Below are positions 7,737-17,291 of a stretch of 64,000 nt of DNA, one piece after another. The stretch is from NCBI GenBank assembly GCA_002238725.1, contig MPMX01000013.1, positions 24,919 to 88,918 of the forward strand, read 5' to 3'. The notes beneath the pieces are model-generated. The model saw only the letters and a program-made list of their open reading frames with translations, searched no databases and was not told where the DNA came from. The translations under genes were made by a program, and so were the position numbers. The first letter of the stretch is position 1. Every line of letters begins with the position of its first letter. The stretch is from Rhodospirillaceae bacterium bin65 (GTDB taxonomy: Bacteria; Pseudomonadota; Alphaproteobacteria; Bin65).

Positions 7737-9980
7737 ATGCTTGCAATCGAATACCGAAATTCACCCGTTTCCGCCGGCGGCCGGCCACCGGTCGAATTTT
7801 CGCCGGACGGCCCGATCCCCGGAATATCCATCGCGCGGACGACCGCCGAAGTCGATGGCGCGGCCGCGATCGCCGACCTGATCGACCGCCTCGACGAAAG
7901 CCGTGGCGGCGTTTTCACCAGCGGCTTTGAGTATCCGGGGCGCTACTCGCGCTGGGACACGGGCTTCGTCGACCCGCCCATTGGCATTACGGTAGAGCGC
8001 AACCGGATCCGCGCCGATGCCTTGAACGCGCGCGGCGCTGTCCTCGTTCCGGTGATGCACCGGGCTCTTGAGAACGCCGATTGCCTGGACGTCGATTTCG
8101 TTTCCGACACCGCGGTCGCGGCCAGTCCGCAACCGGCCGGCGGCGCCTTCTTCGAAGAGGAACGGAGCAAACAATCCAGCGTTTTCGCGGCTTTGCGGGA
8201 AATTCTCGCAGCGTTCCGCACCGACAGGGACAGCCATCTGGGCCTCTATGGCGCGTTCGGCTACGACCTCGCCTTCGCCTTCGATCCGATCCGGTTCAAA
8301 TTGGAGCGGCCGGCGAAACAGCGCGATCTGGTGCTCTACCTGCCCGACGAATTGTTTGTCGTCGACCGCCGCGCCGGGACCGCCCATCGCCTCCGTTACG
8401 ATTTCGGTTTCGACGGCGCGAGCACGCACGGCCTGCCGCGCGACGGCGCAGCTATGGCTTATCGGCCGGACCGTATCGGCGGGAACCGGACGGATCGCCG
8501 TCCGGGCGAGTATGCGGGCCTGGTGCGCAAGGCGCAAAGGGAGTTCCGCAAGGGCAATCTGTTCGAAGCCGTTCCCGGCATGCTGCAATCCAGGCCCGCG
8601 CCTGAGCCGCCTTCCGCAATCTTTCGCCGGCTGTGCGAGACCAATCCCTCGCCCTACGGCTTTTTCCTCAACCTGGGCGGCGGCGAATATCTGGTCGGCG
8701 CTTCGCCGGAAATGTTCGTGCGGGTCACCGGCGACCGGGTCGAGACCTGTCCGATTTCCGGCACCATACGGCGCGGCGCAACGCCGATGGAGGATCACGC
8801 GCAGATTCGACGGCTGATCAATTCCGCCAAGGACGAAGCCGAACTGACGATGTGCACCGATGTCGATCGCAACGACAAGTCCCGCATCTGCGTGCCGGGC
8901 AGCGTCAGGGTGATCGGACGGCGGCAGATCGAGATATATTCGCGGCTGATCCATACCGTCGATCATGTCGAGGGCACGCTGCGCCCGGGTTTCGATGGGC
9001 TGGACGCATTTCTCTCCCATATGTGGGCGGTTACGGTTACCGGAGCACCCAAGCTTGCGGCCATGCAATTCATCGAGGACAACGAGAAATCGCCTCGTCG
9101 CTGGTATGGCGGCGCTGTCGGCGCCTTCGGCTTCAACGGCAACGTCAACACGGGCCTCACCCTCCGGACGATCCGCATTGCCGGCGGCCGGGCCGAAATC
9201 CGCGCCGGCGCCACGCTGTTGCACGATTCAGTCCCCGAAGAGGAAGAGGCGGAGATTCATCTGAAGGCCTCGGCCCTGGTTACGGCGATTTCCGGCGAGG
9301 AGCCGGCAGCGCCGGTCGCGTTGCGGGCGGCCGCCGTCGCATTGCCGGGCGTGGGCATGACGGTCGCCATGATCGACCACCGGGATTCCTTTGTGCACAC
9401 GATCGCCGACTATTTCCGGCAGACCGGCGCCCGTGTCGCAACGCTGCGCACCCATGCCGGAACCGGCTTCGCCGACGGGGCAGCCCTGCGCGATCTCGAC
9501 CCCGATCTGGTCGTCATGTCGCCGGGACCCGGAACGCCGGCGGATTTCAGGGCCGCGGACACGCTGGCCCTGCTCGGCGATATGAAGGTGCCCGTGTTCG
9601 GCGTCTGCCTCGGACTCCAGGCGATTGTCGAATTCTGCGGCGGCCGCCTGAGCCTGTTGCCGGAACCGTACCACGGTAAGGCTTCCGGCATCCGGTGCAG
9701 CGGTACAGGCCTGTTCGAAGGCCTGCCCCGGCACCTGACCCTCGGGCGCTACCACTCGCTGCATGCCCGCACCGACGCCACGCCTGCAGAACTGGCGATC
9801 ACGGCGGAAGCCGACGGCGTGGTCATGGCGATCGAACACCGCTACCGGCCGTGGCGCGCCGTCCAGTTCCATCCGGAATCGATCCTGAGCATGGATGGAG
9901 AAGCCGGACTCGCCATTATCCGGAATGCGGTAAGGCTTGCCCGTCGGGCGCAATCGGAAGAGCCGGTCAAGGCGGCCTGA
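7737..9980 (+). CDS. trpE(G): Anthranilate synthase, fused TrpE-TrpG
   Basis: A single 747-residue chain makes anthranilate from chorismate and glutamine, the first step of tryptophan synthesis. The N-terminal two thirds is the TrpE chorismate-binding part, with CPISGTIRRG and the DVDRNDKSR motif. From about residue 540 it continues into a class I glutamine amidotransferase with SPGPGTP, the nucleophile Cys in FGVCLGLQ, and HPES near the end. This fusion is typical of several alphaproteobacterial orders. The ATG at 7737 is chosen because AGGAAGAG lies just upstream; an in-frame ATG at 7671 lies inside the attenuator hairpin and is not a credible start. Regulation by the upstream attenuator is strongly suggested. 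Confidence 0.95.
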   Translation: MLAIEYRNSPVSAGGRPPVEFSPDGPIPGISIARTTAEVDGAAAIADLIDRLDESRGGVFTSGFEYPGRYSRWDTGFVDPPIGITVERNRIRADALNARGAVLVPVMHRALENADCLDVDFVSDTAVAASPQPAGGAFFEEERSKQSSVFAALREILAAFRTDRDSHLGLYGAFGYDLAFAFDPIRFKLERPAKQRDLVLYLPDELFVVDRRAGTAHRLRYDFGFDGASTHGLPRDGAAMAYRPDRIGGNRTDRRPGEYAGLVRKAQREFRKGNLFEAVPGMLQSRPAPEPPSAIFRRLCETNPSPYGFFLNLGGGEYLVGASPEMFVRVTGDRVETCPISGTIRRGATPMEDHAQIRRLINSAKDEAELTMCTDVDRNDKSRICVPGSVRVIGRRQIEIYSRLIHTVDHVEGTLRPGFDGLDAFLSHMWAVTVTGAPKLAAMQFIEDNEKSPRRWYGGAVGAFGFNGNVNTGLTLRTIRIAGGRAEIRAGATLLHDSVPEEEEAEIHLKASALVTAISGEEPAAPVALRAAAVALPGVGMTVAMIDHRDSFVHTIADYFRQTGARVATLRTHAGTGFADGAALRDLDPDLVVMSPGPGTPADFRAADTLALLGDMKVPVFGVCLGLQAIVEFCGGRLSLLPEPYHGKASGIRCSGTGLFEGLPRHLTLGRYHSLHARTDATPAELAITAEADGVVMAIEHRYRPWRAVQFHPESILSMDGEAGLAIIRNAVRLARRAQSEEPVKAA

Positions 9981-10199
9981 CCCGCAACCGCGCCGGCGGC
10001 CTCGAAGACCTGAAGCCGGAGGAGATGGCGCGGATCGCCGCGAGCGGCGCCGGACTCTCCGGCGCAATCCGGTTCGAGGATAACCCGCCGAACGGACCGG
10101 TTCGCCGAAATTCGGATAGCCGCCCGGGCGTTGCGGACCTTACGAACCGTTCCATGGCCCAGCGGCCTGCTTCTCACTCCTTAAATGCGATTCACTCTG

Positions 10200-10229
10200 T
10201 TGCAAAAGCGGCAGGTAGCGCGCTAATTT
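10200..10229 (+). promoter_or_regulatory. Predicted promoter of cfa
   Basis: TTGCAA (10200-10205) and TAATTT (10224-10229) with an 18-base spacer lie 22 bases before the cfa ATG. The rest of the 271-bp gap between trpE(G) and cfa is GC-rich and shows no other clear signal. This is a motif match only. Confidence 0.4.
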
Positions 10230-10251
10230 CCAATCCAGGGAGAAATTGGCG

Positions 10252-11490
10252 ATGCTGCTGGCTCGACTGTTGGACAAATGCGTGTCCGCCGGCCGGCTAA
10301 CCATTGTGGATGCTGCCGGGGCACGCCAGACGATCGGACAACGGCGCGACAGTGCGCCGGACGTGACGGTGCGTGTTCACGACCGCGCGGCCCAACGGCG
10401 GCTGCTTTACAATCCGAAGCTTGCGTTCGGCGAACTCTATATGGATGGCCGCCTGACGATCGAGCAGGGTTCGCTTTACGACCTCCTGGACCTGCTGTGC
10501 AGCGCCGTTAGCGAATTCGAGGAGAATACCTGGATCGGCCGGACCGGCATCGCCTGGGGTCGGGTTACGCGCCGTATCCGGCAATACAACCCGGTCAGCA
10601 AGGCCCGGCGCAACGTCGCGCATCACTACGATCTGTCCGGCCGGCTTTACGACCTGTTCCTGGACGAAGACAAGCAATATTCCTGCGCCTACTTCAACAG
10701 CGGCAGCGATAGCCTGGAAGAGGCGCAACACAACAAGAAACGCCATATCGCCGCAAAATTGCTGCTGGAACCCGGACAGAAGATCCTCGACATCGGGTGC
10801 GGCTGGGGTGGGCTGGCGCTTTACCTTTCGCGGGAAGCCGAGGCCGAAGTGACCGGCCTTACCCTGTCGGCCGAGCAGCACGGCGTTGCCGAGAAGCGTG
10901 CTGCCAAGGCAGGACTCGCCAGAAAGGTCAGCTTCCGCCTGCAGGACTACCGCGAAGAGCGGGAAACCTACGACCGAATCGTGTCCGTCGGCATGTTCGA
11001 GCATGTCGGCGTGACCCACTATCGCGAGTTCTTCGGCAAACTCCGCTCGATGCTGAAGGAGGACGGCGTCGCCCTGCTCCATACCATCGGCCGGGCCGGC
11101 CCGCCCGGTTCGACCAATCCGTGGCTGGCGAAATATATCTTCCCGGGCGGCTATACGCCGGCCCTGTCCGAAATCATGGCGGCGATCGAAAAGGAAGGGC
11201 TGTGGGTGACGGATGTCGAGATGCTGCGCCTGCACTACGCGAGCACATTACGGGAATGGCGCCTCCGCTTCGAGGCAAACCGCGACGAAATCCGCAACCT
11301 CTACGACGAACGCTTCTGCAGGATGTGGGACTTCTACCTGACCGGCTGCGAACTGTCGTTCCGGCGGATGGACCAGCTGGTCTTCCAGATCCAGATCGCC
11401 CGGCGGCAGGACGCCGTGCCGCTCACGCGCGGCTACATCGACCGCTGGGAGGATATGCACGACGACGAAGCGGCGTCTGCCGCCGCGTAG
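10252..11490 (+). CDS. cfa: Cyclopropane-fatty-acyl-phospholipid synthase
   Basis: This 412-residue enzyme uses S-adenosylmethionine to convert double bonds of membrane lipid acyl chains to cyclopropane rings. The SAM-binding motif LDIGCGWGGL is at about residues 179-188. It is preceded by the typical YDLSGRLYDLFLD and YSCAYF segments and followed by VGMFEHVG. The N-terminal lipid-binding region (LLYNPKLAFGELYMDG) is present, so the protein is full length. AGGGAG at 10237-10242 sits at good distance from the ATG at 10252; an in-frame TTG at 10246 is too close to it. It stands alone between trpE(G) and convergent dapA. Confidence 0.94.
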   Translation: MLLARLLDKCVSAGRLTIVDAAGARQTIGQRRDSAPDVTVRVHDRAAQRRLLYNPKLAFGELYMDGRLTIEQGSLYDLLDLLCSAVSEFEENTWIGRTGIAWGRVTRRIRQYNPVSKARRNVAHHYDLSGRLYDLFLDEDKQYSCAYFNSGSDSLEEAQHNKKRHIAAKLLLEPGQKILDIGCGWGGLALYLSREAEAEVTGLTLSAEQHGVAEKRAAKAGLARKVSFRLQDYREERETYDRIVSVGMFEHVGVTHYREFFGKLRSMLKEDGVALLHTIGRAGPPGSTNPWLAKYIFPGGYTPALSEIMAAIEKEGLWVTDVEMLRLHYASTLREWRLRFEANRDEIRNLYDERFCRMWDFYLTGCELSFRRMDQLVFQIQIARRQDAVPLTRGYIDRWEDMHDDEAASAAA

Positions 11491-11542
11491 CGCCGGAGCA
11501 GCCTCGGCCGGCCTGCACCGGCCTCCCGGAATGCAGCTTCGC

Positions 11543-12439
11543 CTACTCCGCAGCCTCCCGCGCCGCGCTCCACAGGCCGACATGCTCGAGCGCGGCCTCG
11601 ACCTGTCGCTTCGAGCTCTCGGCGATTTCGGTCAGCGGCAACCGGGTTTCCGGCGAAGCCAGCCCCATCAGGCTGGCGGCGTATTTCACCGGTCCGGGGC
11701 TCGATTCGCAGAACAGCGCCTCGTGCAGCGGCATCAGCAGTTCGTTGAGGCGGATCGCCTCCTGCAGGTTGCCGGCGCGCCAGGCCTTGTGCATCGAGGC
11801 CAGCAGGCCCGGCGCGACATTGGCGGTAACCGAGATGCAGCCGTCGCCGGACTGGGCCAGCAGGGCAAGCGCCGTCGCGTCCTCGCCGGACAGGATCGCG
11901 AAATCCGGGCCGCAGGCCAGGCGCGTCGCCAGCGGGCGTTCCAGTTTCGCCGTTGCGTCCTTGACGCCGGCGATATGCGGCAGCTTCGCCAACTGCGCCA
12001 TCGTCTCGACCGTCATGTCGATCACCGAGCGCGGCGGGATGTTGTAAATGATGATCGGCAGGTCGGTCGCGTCGTGCAGCGCCGTGTAATGGTCGATCAG
12101 CCCCGCCTGGGTCGGCTTGTTGTAGTAGGGCGTCACGACAAGCTGGGCGTCGGCGCCGACCGCGCTGGCGTGTTCGGCAAACTCGATGGCCTCCCGGGTC
12201 GAATTGGAGCCTGTCCCGGCGATCACCGGCACCCGGCCGGCCGCCTTTTTCACGCACAGTTCGACCACCCGCATGTGCTCGTCATGACTCAAGGTCGGCG
12301 ATTCGCCGGTCGTTCCGACCGGGATCAGACCCTCCGTTCCTTCCGTAATCTGCCAGTCGACCAAACGGCAAAAGCTGTCTTCGTCGACGGCGCCATTGTC
12401 AAACGGCGTGATCAGGGCAACCATCGAACCCTTGAACAT
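11543..12439 (-). CDS. dapA: 4-hydroxy-tetrahydrodipicolinate synthase
   Basis: DapA condenses pyruvate with aspartate semialdehyde in the branch to lysine and diaminopimelate, the peptidoglycan cross-linking amino acid. The 298-residue protein has the TIM-barrel family motifs: GTTGESPTL near residue 43, the tyrosine in YNIPPRS, and the Schiff-base lysine in GVKDATAKL. Length is normal. GGGGAGAT precedes the ATG at a good distance. It is transcribed divergently from the lytic transglycosylase gene, a neighbour pair seen in other Alphaproteobacteria. Confidence 0.96.
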   Translation of the reverse strand: MFKGSMVALITPFDNGAVDEDSFCRLVDWQITEGTEGLIPVGTTGESPTLSHDEHMRVVELCVKKAAGRVPVIAGTGSNSTREAIEFAEHASAVGADAQLVVTPYYNKPTQAGLIDHYTALHDATDLPIIIYNIPPRSVIDMTVETMAQLAKLPHIAGVKDATAKLERPLATRLACGPDFAILSGEDATALALLAQSGDGCISVTANVAPGLLASMHKAWRAGNLQEAIRLNELLMPLHEALFCESSPGPVKYAASLMGLASPETRLPLTEIAESSKRQVEAALEHVGLWSAAREAAE

Positions 12440-12560
12440 CGCGCTATCTCCCCGGTCGGCAGTCCAATATGTTCTGCGTTACCCTATACCGGCCGTCGGC
12501 CGCCATCAAGCAACGGCCTGTCGCGGAAATCGAGGTGGAAGGCATGACGGAAAAGGCACG

Positions 12561-14774
12561 GTGACCCGCCGCTCGCTCGTCTCGACCTGGGCGCGCTGTT
12601 GCCTCGTCGCCGGTGTGTTTGCCGTCCTGGCCCCGGTATCCCTCCCGCCGTCTGCGGGCGAGGCCCAGGCGGCGAAGCGGAGGGCGGATCCCGTCCGACA
12701 AGCGCTGTCCGCGATCCGGCGGGGGCGGTTCTCCCGGGCCAGGCGGGCGATCCGGCGGGTCGGCAACCCGTTCGAGCGCGACGCCCTGCTGTTCGCCCTG
12801 TATCGGCGCGACGGCAACCCGGCGAAGATGCGGGAAATAGCCGGATTTATCGGGAAGCATCCGGATTGGCCGTTACAATTCATCCTGCGGCAGCGGGCAG
12901 AGGTCGCACTGCCCGGCCGGGTCGCGGCGGCGGATCTAGCCGCCTGGTTCGCCCGCCATCCGCCAGTCACGCCGATCGGCTGCATCCGCCATATCGATCT
13001 GCTGGGCAAGCGCGGCGACCGGTCGGCGGCGAAGCGCGAAATCTCCCGCTGCTGGAAAAGCCTCGCGATGCCGACCTCGGCCGAGAAGAAATTCTTCCGG
13101 AGATACGGGCGCAGGATTTCCCACACAGACAGGGCGGCCAGGGTCCGCATGCATCTCGACCGCGGGCGCTACCGCAGCGCATACAGGCTGATACTCTTTC
13201 ACAAGCTGTCGGCCGGCTATGCCGTACCGCTCAGGGTGCGCATCGACCTTCAGCGAAGGCCGCGTCCGTGGACGGTTCCGAAAATGCTGAAACGGATCCC
13301 TAAAGTGCCTGCCAAAAGCCGCTCCGAGCCCGGTTTCCGTTTCGACCTGGTGCGCTGGAATCGGCGCAGGGGCGAACTGACGGCGGCAAGCGCAGGACTC
13401 GAAACCGCTCCAGAACCGGGCCCGGCCGCGGCGGGACGCTGGTGGCTCGAACGCACGCTTACGGTGCGCGAATTGCTGAAGGAGCAGCACTATGCCCGCG
13501 CCTATGCGGTGGCGGCCAGCCATCGCCAGGCTTCCGGCTACCGATTTGCCGCTGCCGAAAGCCTCGCAGGCTGGATCGCGCTGCGCAAGCAGGGCCGGTC
13601 CGAGGCGGCATTGAAGCATTTTCAACGGATTCATGCCGGATCGCGGCGTTCCGATCTTCGCGCAATGGCGGCCTGGTGGGTCGCCGAGACCTGGCGCGAC
13701 AGACACAATCCCGGCAAGGCGGAAGCCTGGTATCAGAAAGCCGCTCCGGCGGCCTTCAGCCTGCACGGTCAGCTATCGAGGATGCGGCTAAAGGAACGGA
13801 CATTGGTCCTGCCCCCGGATACGGCGATCCCGACGAAATCCAGAGCGGCCTTCGACCGGGAAGCGGCGGTGAGGCTCACCCGTTTCTACAGCCGCAACCG
13901 GGCAAGTAAGGAGAGCCGCCAGCTGCTCTGGTGGCTGATCCGCCGGAGCGCCCGCCGATCCGCCAACGGTTCCGCCGGCGAGATGCAACGAACCGGCCGG
14001 CGCCTGGTGCTGATCGCCGAACTGGCCGCGGAATTGGGCGAACGCCATATCGCGGTCCGCGCCGCGCGCCGCGCGCTGCCGCTGGGCTTCGTCCGCAACC
14101 GCCTCGCCTATCCGGTTATCGCCCTGCCGAAACGGTTGCCGGTCGAACCGGCGCTGGTTCTGGCCGTGATACGCCAGGAGAGTGAATTCAATCTCAAGGC
14201 CCACAGCCGCGCCAGCGCGCGCGGTTTGATGCAACTCGTGCCGTCGACCGCGAAATTCGCCGCCCGGCGCGCGCGCTTGAAATGGAGCCGCAGGCGCCTG
14301 ACGCGAGACGCTGCTTACAACATCCGCCTGGGATCCGCGTATCTCGATTACCTGCTGGACCGGTTCGAAGGGTCTTACCTGCTGGCCGCGGCTGCCTATA
14401 ACGCCGGCCCGGCGCGGGTGGCGCGCTGGATCGAGCGCTACGGCGACCCCGGCCGCAACATCGAGCCCATCGACTGGATCGAATCGATCCCGTTCGGCGA
14501 AACCCGCAACTTCGTGCGCCGCGTTCTGGCGAATGTCGCCGTGTACCGTGCGCGGCTCGGCAGCAACGGATTGGCAGCGACGCCGGTGGCGGCCTGGCGA
14601 CGCCCGGGATCGGAAATCACTTGCAGCGTCGCCGCAGACTGCAAGAAAGCCCGCGGTACGAACGGCAATTCGGGACAGCCCGGAGATGCGGGCGGTCAGG
14701 CGCCCTTACGGCACACGACAGCCGGCGCCAGTCCTGCACCTGCCATGACAACGACAGCCGGATGGGAAAAATGA
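12561..14774 (+). CDS. Soluble lytic murein transglycosylase (Slt70-like)
   Basis: The 737-residue protein has an N-terminal signal peptide (about residues 1-33, ending near EAQA), a long superhelical region rich in Arg, Ala and Trp, and a C-terminal SLT domain. That domain has the catalytic glutamate in VIRQESEFN, then SARGLMQL and AAYNAGPARV. Such enzymes cleave the MurNAc-GlcNAc bond of peptidoglycan to form 1,6-anhydro ends. The GTG at 12561 is preferred because it opens the signal peptide and has AAAAGG upstream; the frame is open back to 12396 without coding character. The stop overlaps the start of the next gene (ATGA). Confidence 0.9.
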   Translation: MTRRSLVSTWARCCLVAGVFAVLAPVSLPPSAGEAQAAKRRADPVRQALSAIRRGRFSRARRAIRRVGNPFERDALLFALYRRDGNPAKMREIAGFIGKHPDWPLQFILRQRAEVALPGRVAAADLAAWFARHPPVTPIGCIRHIDLLGKRGDRSAAKREISRCWKSLAMPTSAEKKFFRRYGRRISHTDRAARVRMHLDRGRYRSAYRLILFHKLSAGYAVPLRVRIDLQRRPRPWTVPKMLKRIPKVPAKSRSEPGFRFDLVRWNRRRGELTAASAGLETAPEPGPAAAGRWWLERTLTVRELLKEQHYARAYAVAASHRQASGYRFAAAESLAGWIALRKQGRSEAALKHFQRIHAGSRRSDLRAMAAWWVAETWRDRHNPGKAEAWYQKAAPAAFSLHGQLSRMRLKERTLVLPPDTAIPTKSRAAFDREAAVRLTRFYSRNRASKESRQLLWWLIRRSARRSANGSAGEMQRTGRRLVLIAELAAELGERHIAVRAARRALPLGFVRNRLAYPVIALPKRLPVEPALVLAVIRQESEFNLKAHSRASARGLMQLVPSTAKFAARRARLKWSRRRLTRDAAYNIRLGSAYLDYLLDRFEGSYLLAAAAYNAGPARVARWIERYGDPGRNIEPIDWIESIPFGETRNFVRRVLANVAVYRARLGSNGLAATPVAAWRRPGSEITCSVAADCKKARGTNGNSGQPGDAGGQAPLRHTTAGASPAPAMTTTAGWEK

Positions 14775-15649
14775 CCGCACTGCCCTACGCAGAACGGCAG
14801 TTCCTGACCCAGGACGGGCTGAGCCTGTACTACCGCGATTACGACAGCGGAACCGGGGCCGGCGCCACATTGCTCTGCCTGGCAGGCCTGACACGCAATT
14901 CGGCCGATTTTGCCGAGCTGGCCGAAGCCCACGCCGGGGAGCGCCGGATCGTCTGCCTGGATTACCGCGGCCGGGGCAGGTCCGACCGTGCCGGCGACTG
15001 GCGAACCTACACGCCGGAAACCTACGTCAACGATATCCGGCACCTGATCGTTGCCACCGGCCTGCACGGTTTCGTTCCCGTCGGCACCTCGTTGGGCGGA
15101 TTTCTTTCCATGGTGCTCGGCGCCGTAATGCCCTCGGCGATTGCCGGCGTTGTCCTGAACGATGTCGGCCCGCAGATCGAAACCGCCGCGACAGCTGAAA
15201 TTGCCGACTATGCCGGGGCGGATCGGCCTGTGCCCGACTGGCCCGCGGCGGTTGCCGCCGTCAGGGAACGCTTCCCGGAATTCGAGGCCTGGGATGACGC
15301 AACCTTCGAAGCTGCCGCCCGCGCGAATTACCGCGAAGGCAGCGACGGTCTGCTCCACTACAACTGGGACGTCGATCTGGTGAAGCCGATCCGGCGCGCC
15401 ACTGCGCCCCGGCAAGACCTGTGGGCGATGTTCCGGTCGCTGCATCATGTGCCGGTTCTGGCTATCCGGGGCGGAAACTCCGACCTCCTGACCGACGCCG
15501 GCCTCAACGCCATGCTGGACGATCATCCGGACATAACCGGGGTCACCGTTCCCGGGGTCGGACATGCGCCGCGCCTTCACGAGCCGGCCGCCGCCGGAGC
15601 GGTCTCGACATTCCTGGAGTCGATCGATCGGCAACGGCGGCATGAATAG
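14771..15649 (+). CDS. Alpha/beta hydrolase
   Basis: This 292-residue protein has the alpha/beta hydrolase layout: an oxyanion-region CLAGLTRNS near residue 36, DYRGRGRSDRA, the nucleophile elbow GTSLGG with Ser107, and the histidine in VPGVGHAPRLHEP near the end. The substrate is not evident; close shapes include ester and C-C bond hydrolases. ATG 14771 overlaps the stop of the transglycosylase gene (ATGA), and another ATG at 14762 is in frame. It overlaps the following dehydratase gene by 8 bases, so the three genes are likely one transcript with coupled translation. Confidence 0.88.
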   Translation: MTALPYAERQFLTQDGLSLYYRDYDSGTGAGATLLCLAGLTRNSADFAELAEAHAGERRIVCLDYRGRGRSDRAGDWRTYTPETYVNDIRHLIVATGLHGFVPVGTSLGGFLSMVLGAVMPSAIAGVVLNDVGPQIETAATAEIADYAGADRPVPDWPAAVAAVRERFPEFEAWDDATFEAAARANYREGSDGLLHYNWDVDLVKPIRRATAPRQDLWAMFRSLHHVPVLAIRGGNSDLLTDAGLNAMLDDHPDITGVTVPGVGHAPRLHEPAAAGAVSTFLESIDRQRRHE

Positions 15650-16646
15650 CCCGGCAGACCTCCGGCCGCCGGACTTCGACAGCATCGTCGATGCAGCGCG
15701 GCTGTTGCACGGCGTCGCTGCCGTCACCCCTCTCCTGCGCTCCGATGCTCTCGACGCCCGTTTGGACGCCGCCGTCTGGATCAAGGCGGAATGCCTGCAA
15801 CGGACCGGATCGTTCAAATTCCGCGGCGCCTGGACGAACATCTCCCGCCTGCCGGCAGAGGACCGGAGCTGCGGCGTTGTCGCTTATTCGTCGGGCAATC
15901 ACGCCCAGGCCGTTGCCGCTGCCGCCATGCTGCATGACATTCCGGCGACCATTGCCATGCCGCAGGATGCGCCGGCCATCAAACGCACCCGGACCGAGGG
16001 CTGGGGCGCGGCAGTCCGGTCGTTCGACCGTAACGCCGAGGATCGGATAGAGCTTGCCAGAGCGCTGGCCGAAGAACGCGGCTGTCCCATCGTTCCGCCG
16101 TACGATCATCGGGATACGATTGCCGGGCAGGGCACCGTTGGCCTGGAGATCGCGAGCCAGTGCCGCGCGCTCGGGATTGTCCCCGATGCCGTTGTCGTGC
16201 CCTGCGGCGGCGGCGGACTGATCGCCGGCGTTGCCACGGCGCTCAAAACGGCGATGCCCGGCGTGCCGGTCCATCCCTGCGAACCCGCCGCCGGTGACGA
16301 CACCAAACGCTCGCTGGAAGCCGGGCGGCGGATCGTCCTGACCGGCCCGGTTCGCTCCGTTTGCGATTCCCTGCTTGCAGACACGCCGGGCGAATTGACT
16401 TTCGAAATTAACCGGCGAACGCTGGCGCCCGGCATCGTCGTTACCGATGCGGAAGCGCTCTACGCCATGCGCATCGCGTTCGGCGATCTCAAGCTCGTCC
16501 TGGAACCCGGCGGCGCCGTCGGGCTTGCGGCCTTGATCTCAGGCGAATTGCCGTGCCGTGGGCGCACGGTCGTTGCGGTGGCTTCGGGCGGCAATGTCGA
16601 TGCTGAAATTTTTGGCCGGGCGCTGCGCGATCCGGACATGCATTAG
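15642..16646 (+). CDS. PLP-dependent threonine/serine dehydratase or racemase family protein
   Basis: The 334-residue protein is a fold-type II PLP enzyme. The Schiff-base lysine is Lys59 in GSFKFRGA, SSGNHAQ follows, and the phosphate-binding loop is CGGGGL. It lacks the C-terminal ACT-like regulatory domain of biosynthetic IlvA, so it is closer to catabolic threonine dehydratase or serine racemase. Which of these activities it has cannot be told by eye. The ATG at 15642 overlaps the end of the hydrolase gene (ATGAATAG); the longer upstream frame to 15564 has no coding character. Confidence 0.86.
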   Translation: MNSPADLRPPDFDSIVDAARLLHGVAAVTPLLRSDALDARLDAAVWIKAECLQRTGSFKFRGAWTNISRLPAEDRSCGVVAYSSGNHAQAVAAAAMLHDIPATIAMPQDAPAIKRTRTEGWGAAVRSFDRNAEDRIELARALAEERGCPIVPPYDHRDTIAGQGTVGLEIASQCRALGIVPDAVVVPCGGGGLIAGVATALKTAMPGVPVHPCEPAAGDDTKRSLEAGRRIVLTGPVRSVCDSLLADTPGELTFEINRRTLAPGIVVTDAEALYAMRIAFGDLKLVLEPGGAVGLAALISGELPCRGRTVVAVASGGNVDAEIFGRALRDPDMH

Positions 16647-16700
16647 CCAGCTGCGCAGCACCGGCACGCGCCTCGCGCTTCCGACAGGAGCCTACGGCCT

Positions 16701-17291
16701 TCAGTTGGCCGGCGTCGCCGATGCACCAACGGCTTTCGCCGGCTTAACGGGCGGCACAGACGCCTGAGGCTGGGCCTTCGCAGTCTTCTGCGTCGCCTGA
16801 CCCGGCTTTTGTTCCTGCGCCATCTGCGACGCCGTCTTGGGCACTTCCAGTTCGTTTGCCGGCCGGCGCTGACACCGGCCCTGGAATTCGGCGCCGCTTT
16901 CGATCGAAAGCACGTCGTGCAGCACGTCCCCGGTGACATGGGCGGTCCGGCCGATCATCACCGACTTGGCGCTTATCTGACCATCGACAGATCCGGAAAC
17001 GGTAATTTCTTCCGCCACTATCTTGCCTTCGACCTTGCCGGAGGCGCCGATCGTCAATGTACGCACATGGATATCGCCGGTCACGGCGCCATCGACCAGC
17101 AACTCGCCGCCGGACGCAAGGTTGCCGGTGACGTGAAGGCTTTCTGTAATGACGGACGGCTTGACGGCCGCACGCTGCGGCGGCGGCTGGTTCTCGGCCG
17201 CGGGATCGGGACGTTTAACCGGCGCCGGCTTCGGAACCGCCGGAGTGGCGCCAGGACCGGCACTTTCCTTCGACTTGTCTCTCGAAAACAT
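16701..17291 (-). CDS. Bactofilin (polymer-forming cytoskeletal protein)
   Basis: This 196-residue protein has a proline-rich N-terminal tail (about residues 1-43), then the bactofilin core of short beta-helix turns: VTGNLASGGELLVDGAV, then repeated G-I--T-TIG and V-G-I-A turns to about residue 140. A low-complexity Ala/Pro/Gln tail follows. Bactofilins polymerise without nucleotide and organise cell shape or local envelope synthesis. The gene is convergent with the dehydratase gene, 54 bp away. Flexible tails on both sides of the core are usual for the family. Confidence 0.9.
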   Translation of the reverse strand: MFSRDKSKESAGPGATPAVPKPAPVKRPDPAAENQPPPQRAAVKPSVITESLHVTGNLASGGELLVDGAVTGDIHVRTLTIGASGKVEGKIVAEEITVSGSVDGQISAKSVMIGRTAHVTGDVLHDVLSIESGAEFQGRCQRRPANELEVPKTASQMAQEQKPGQATQKTAKAQPQASVPPVKPAKAVGASATPAN

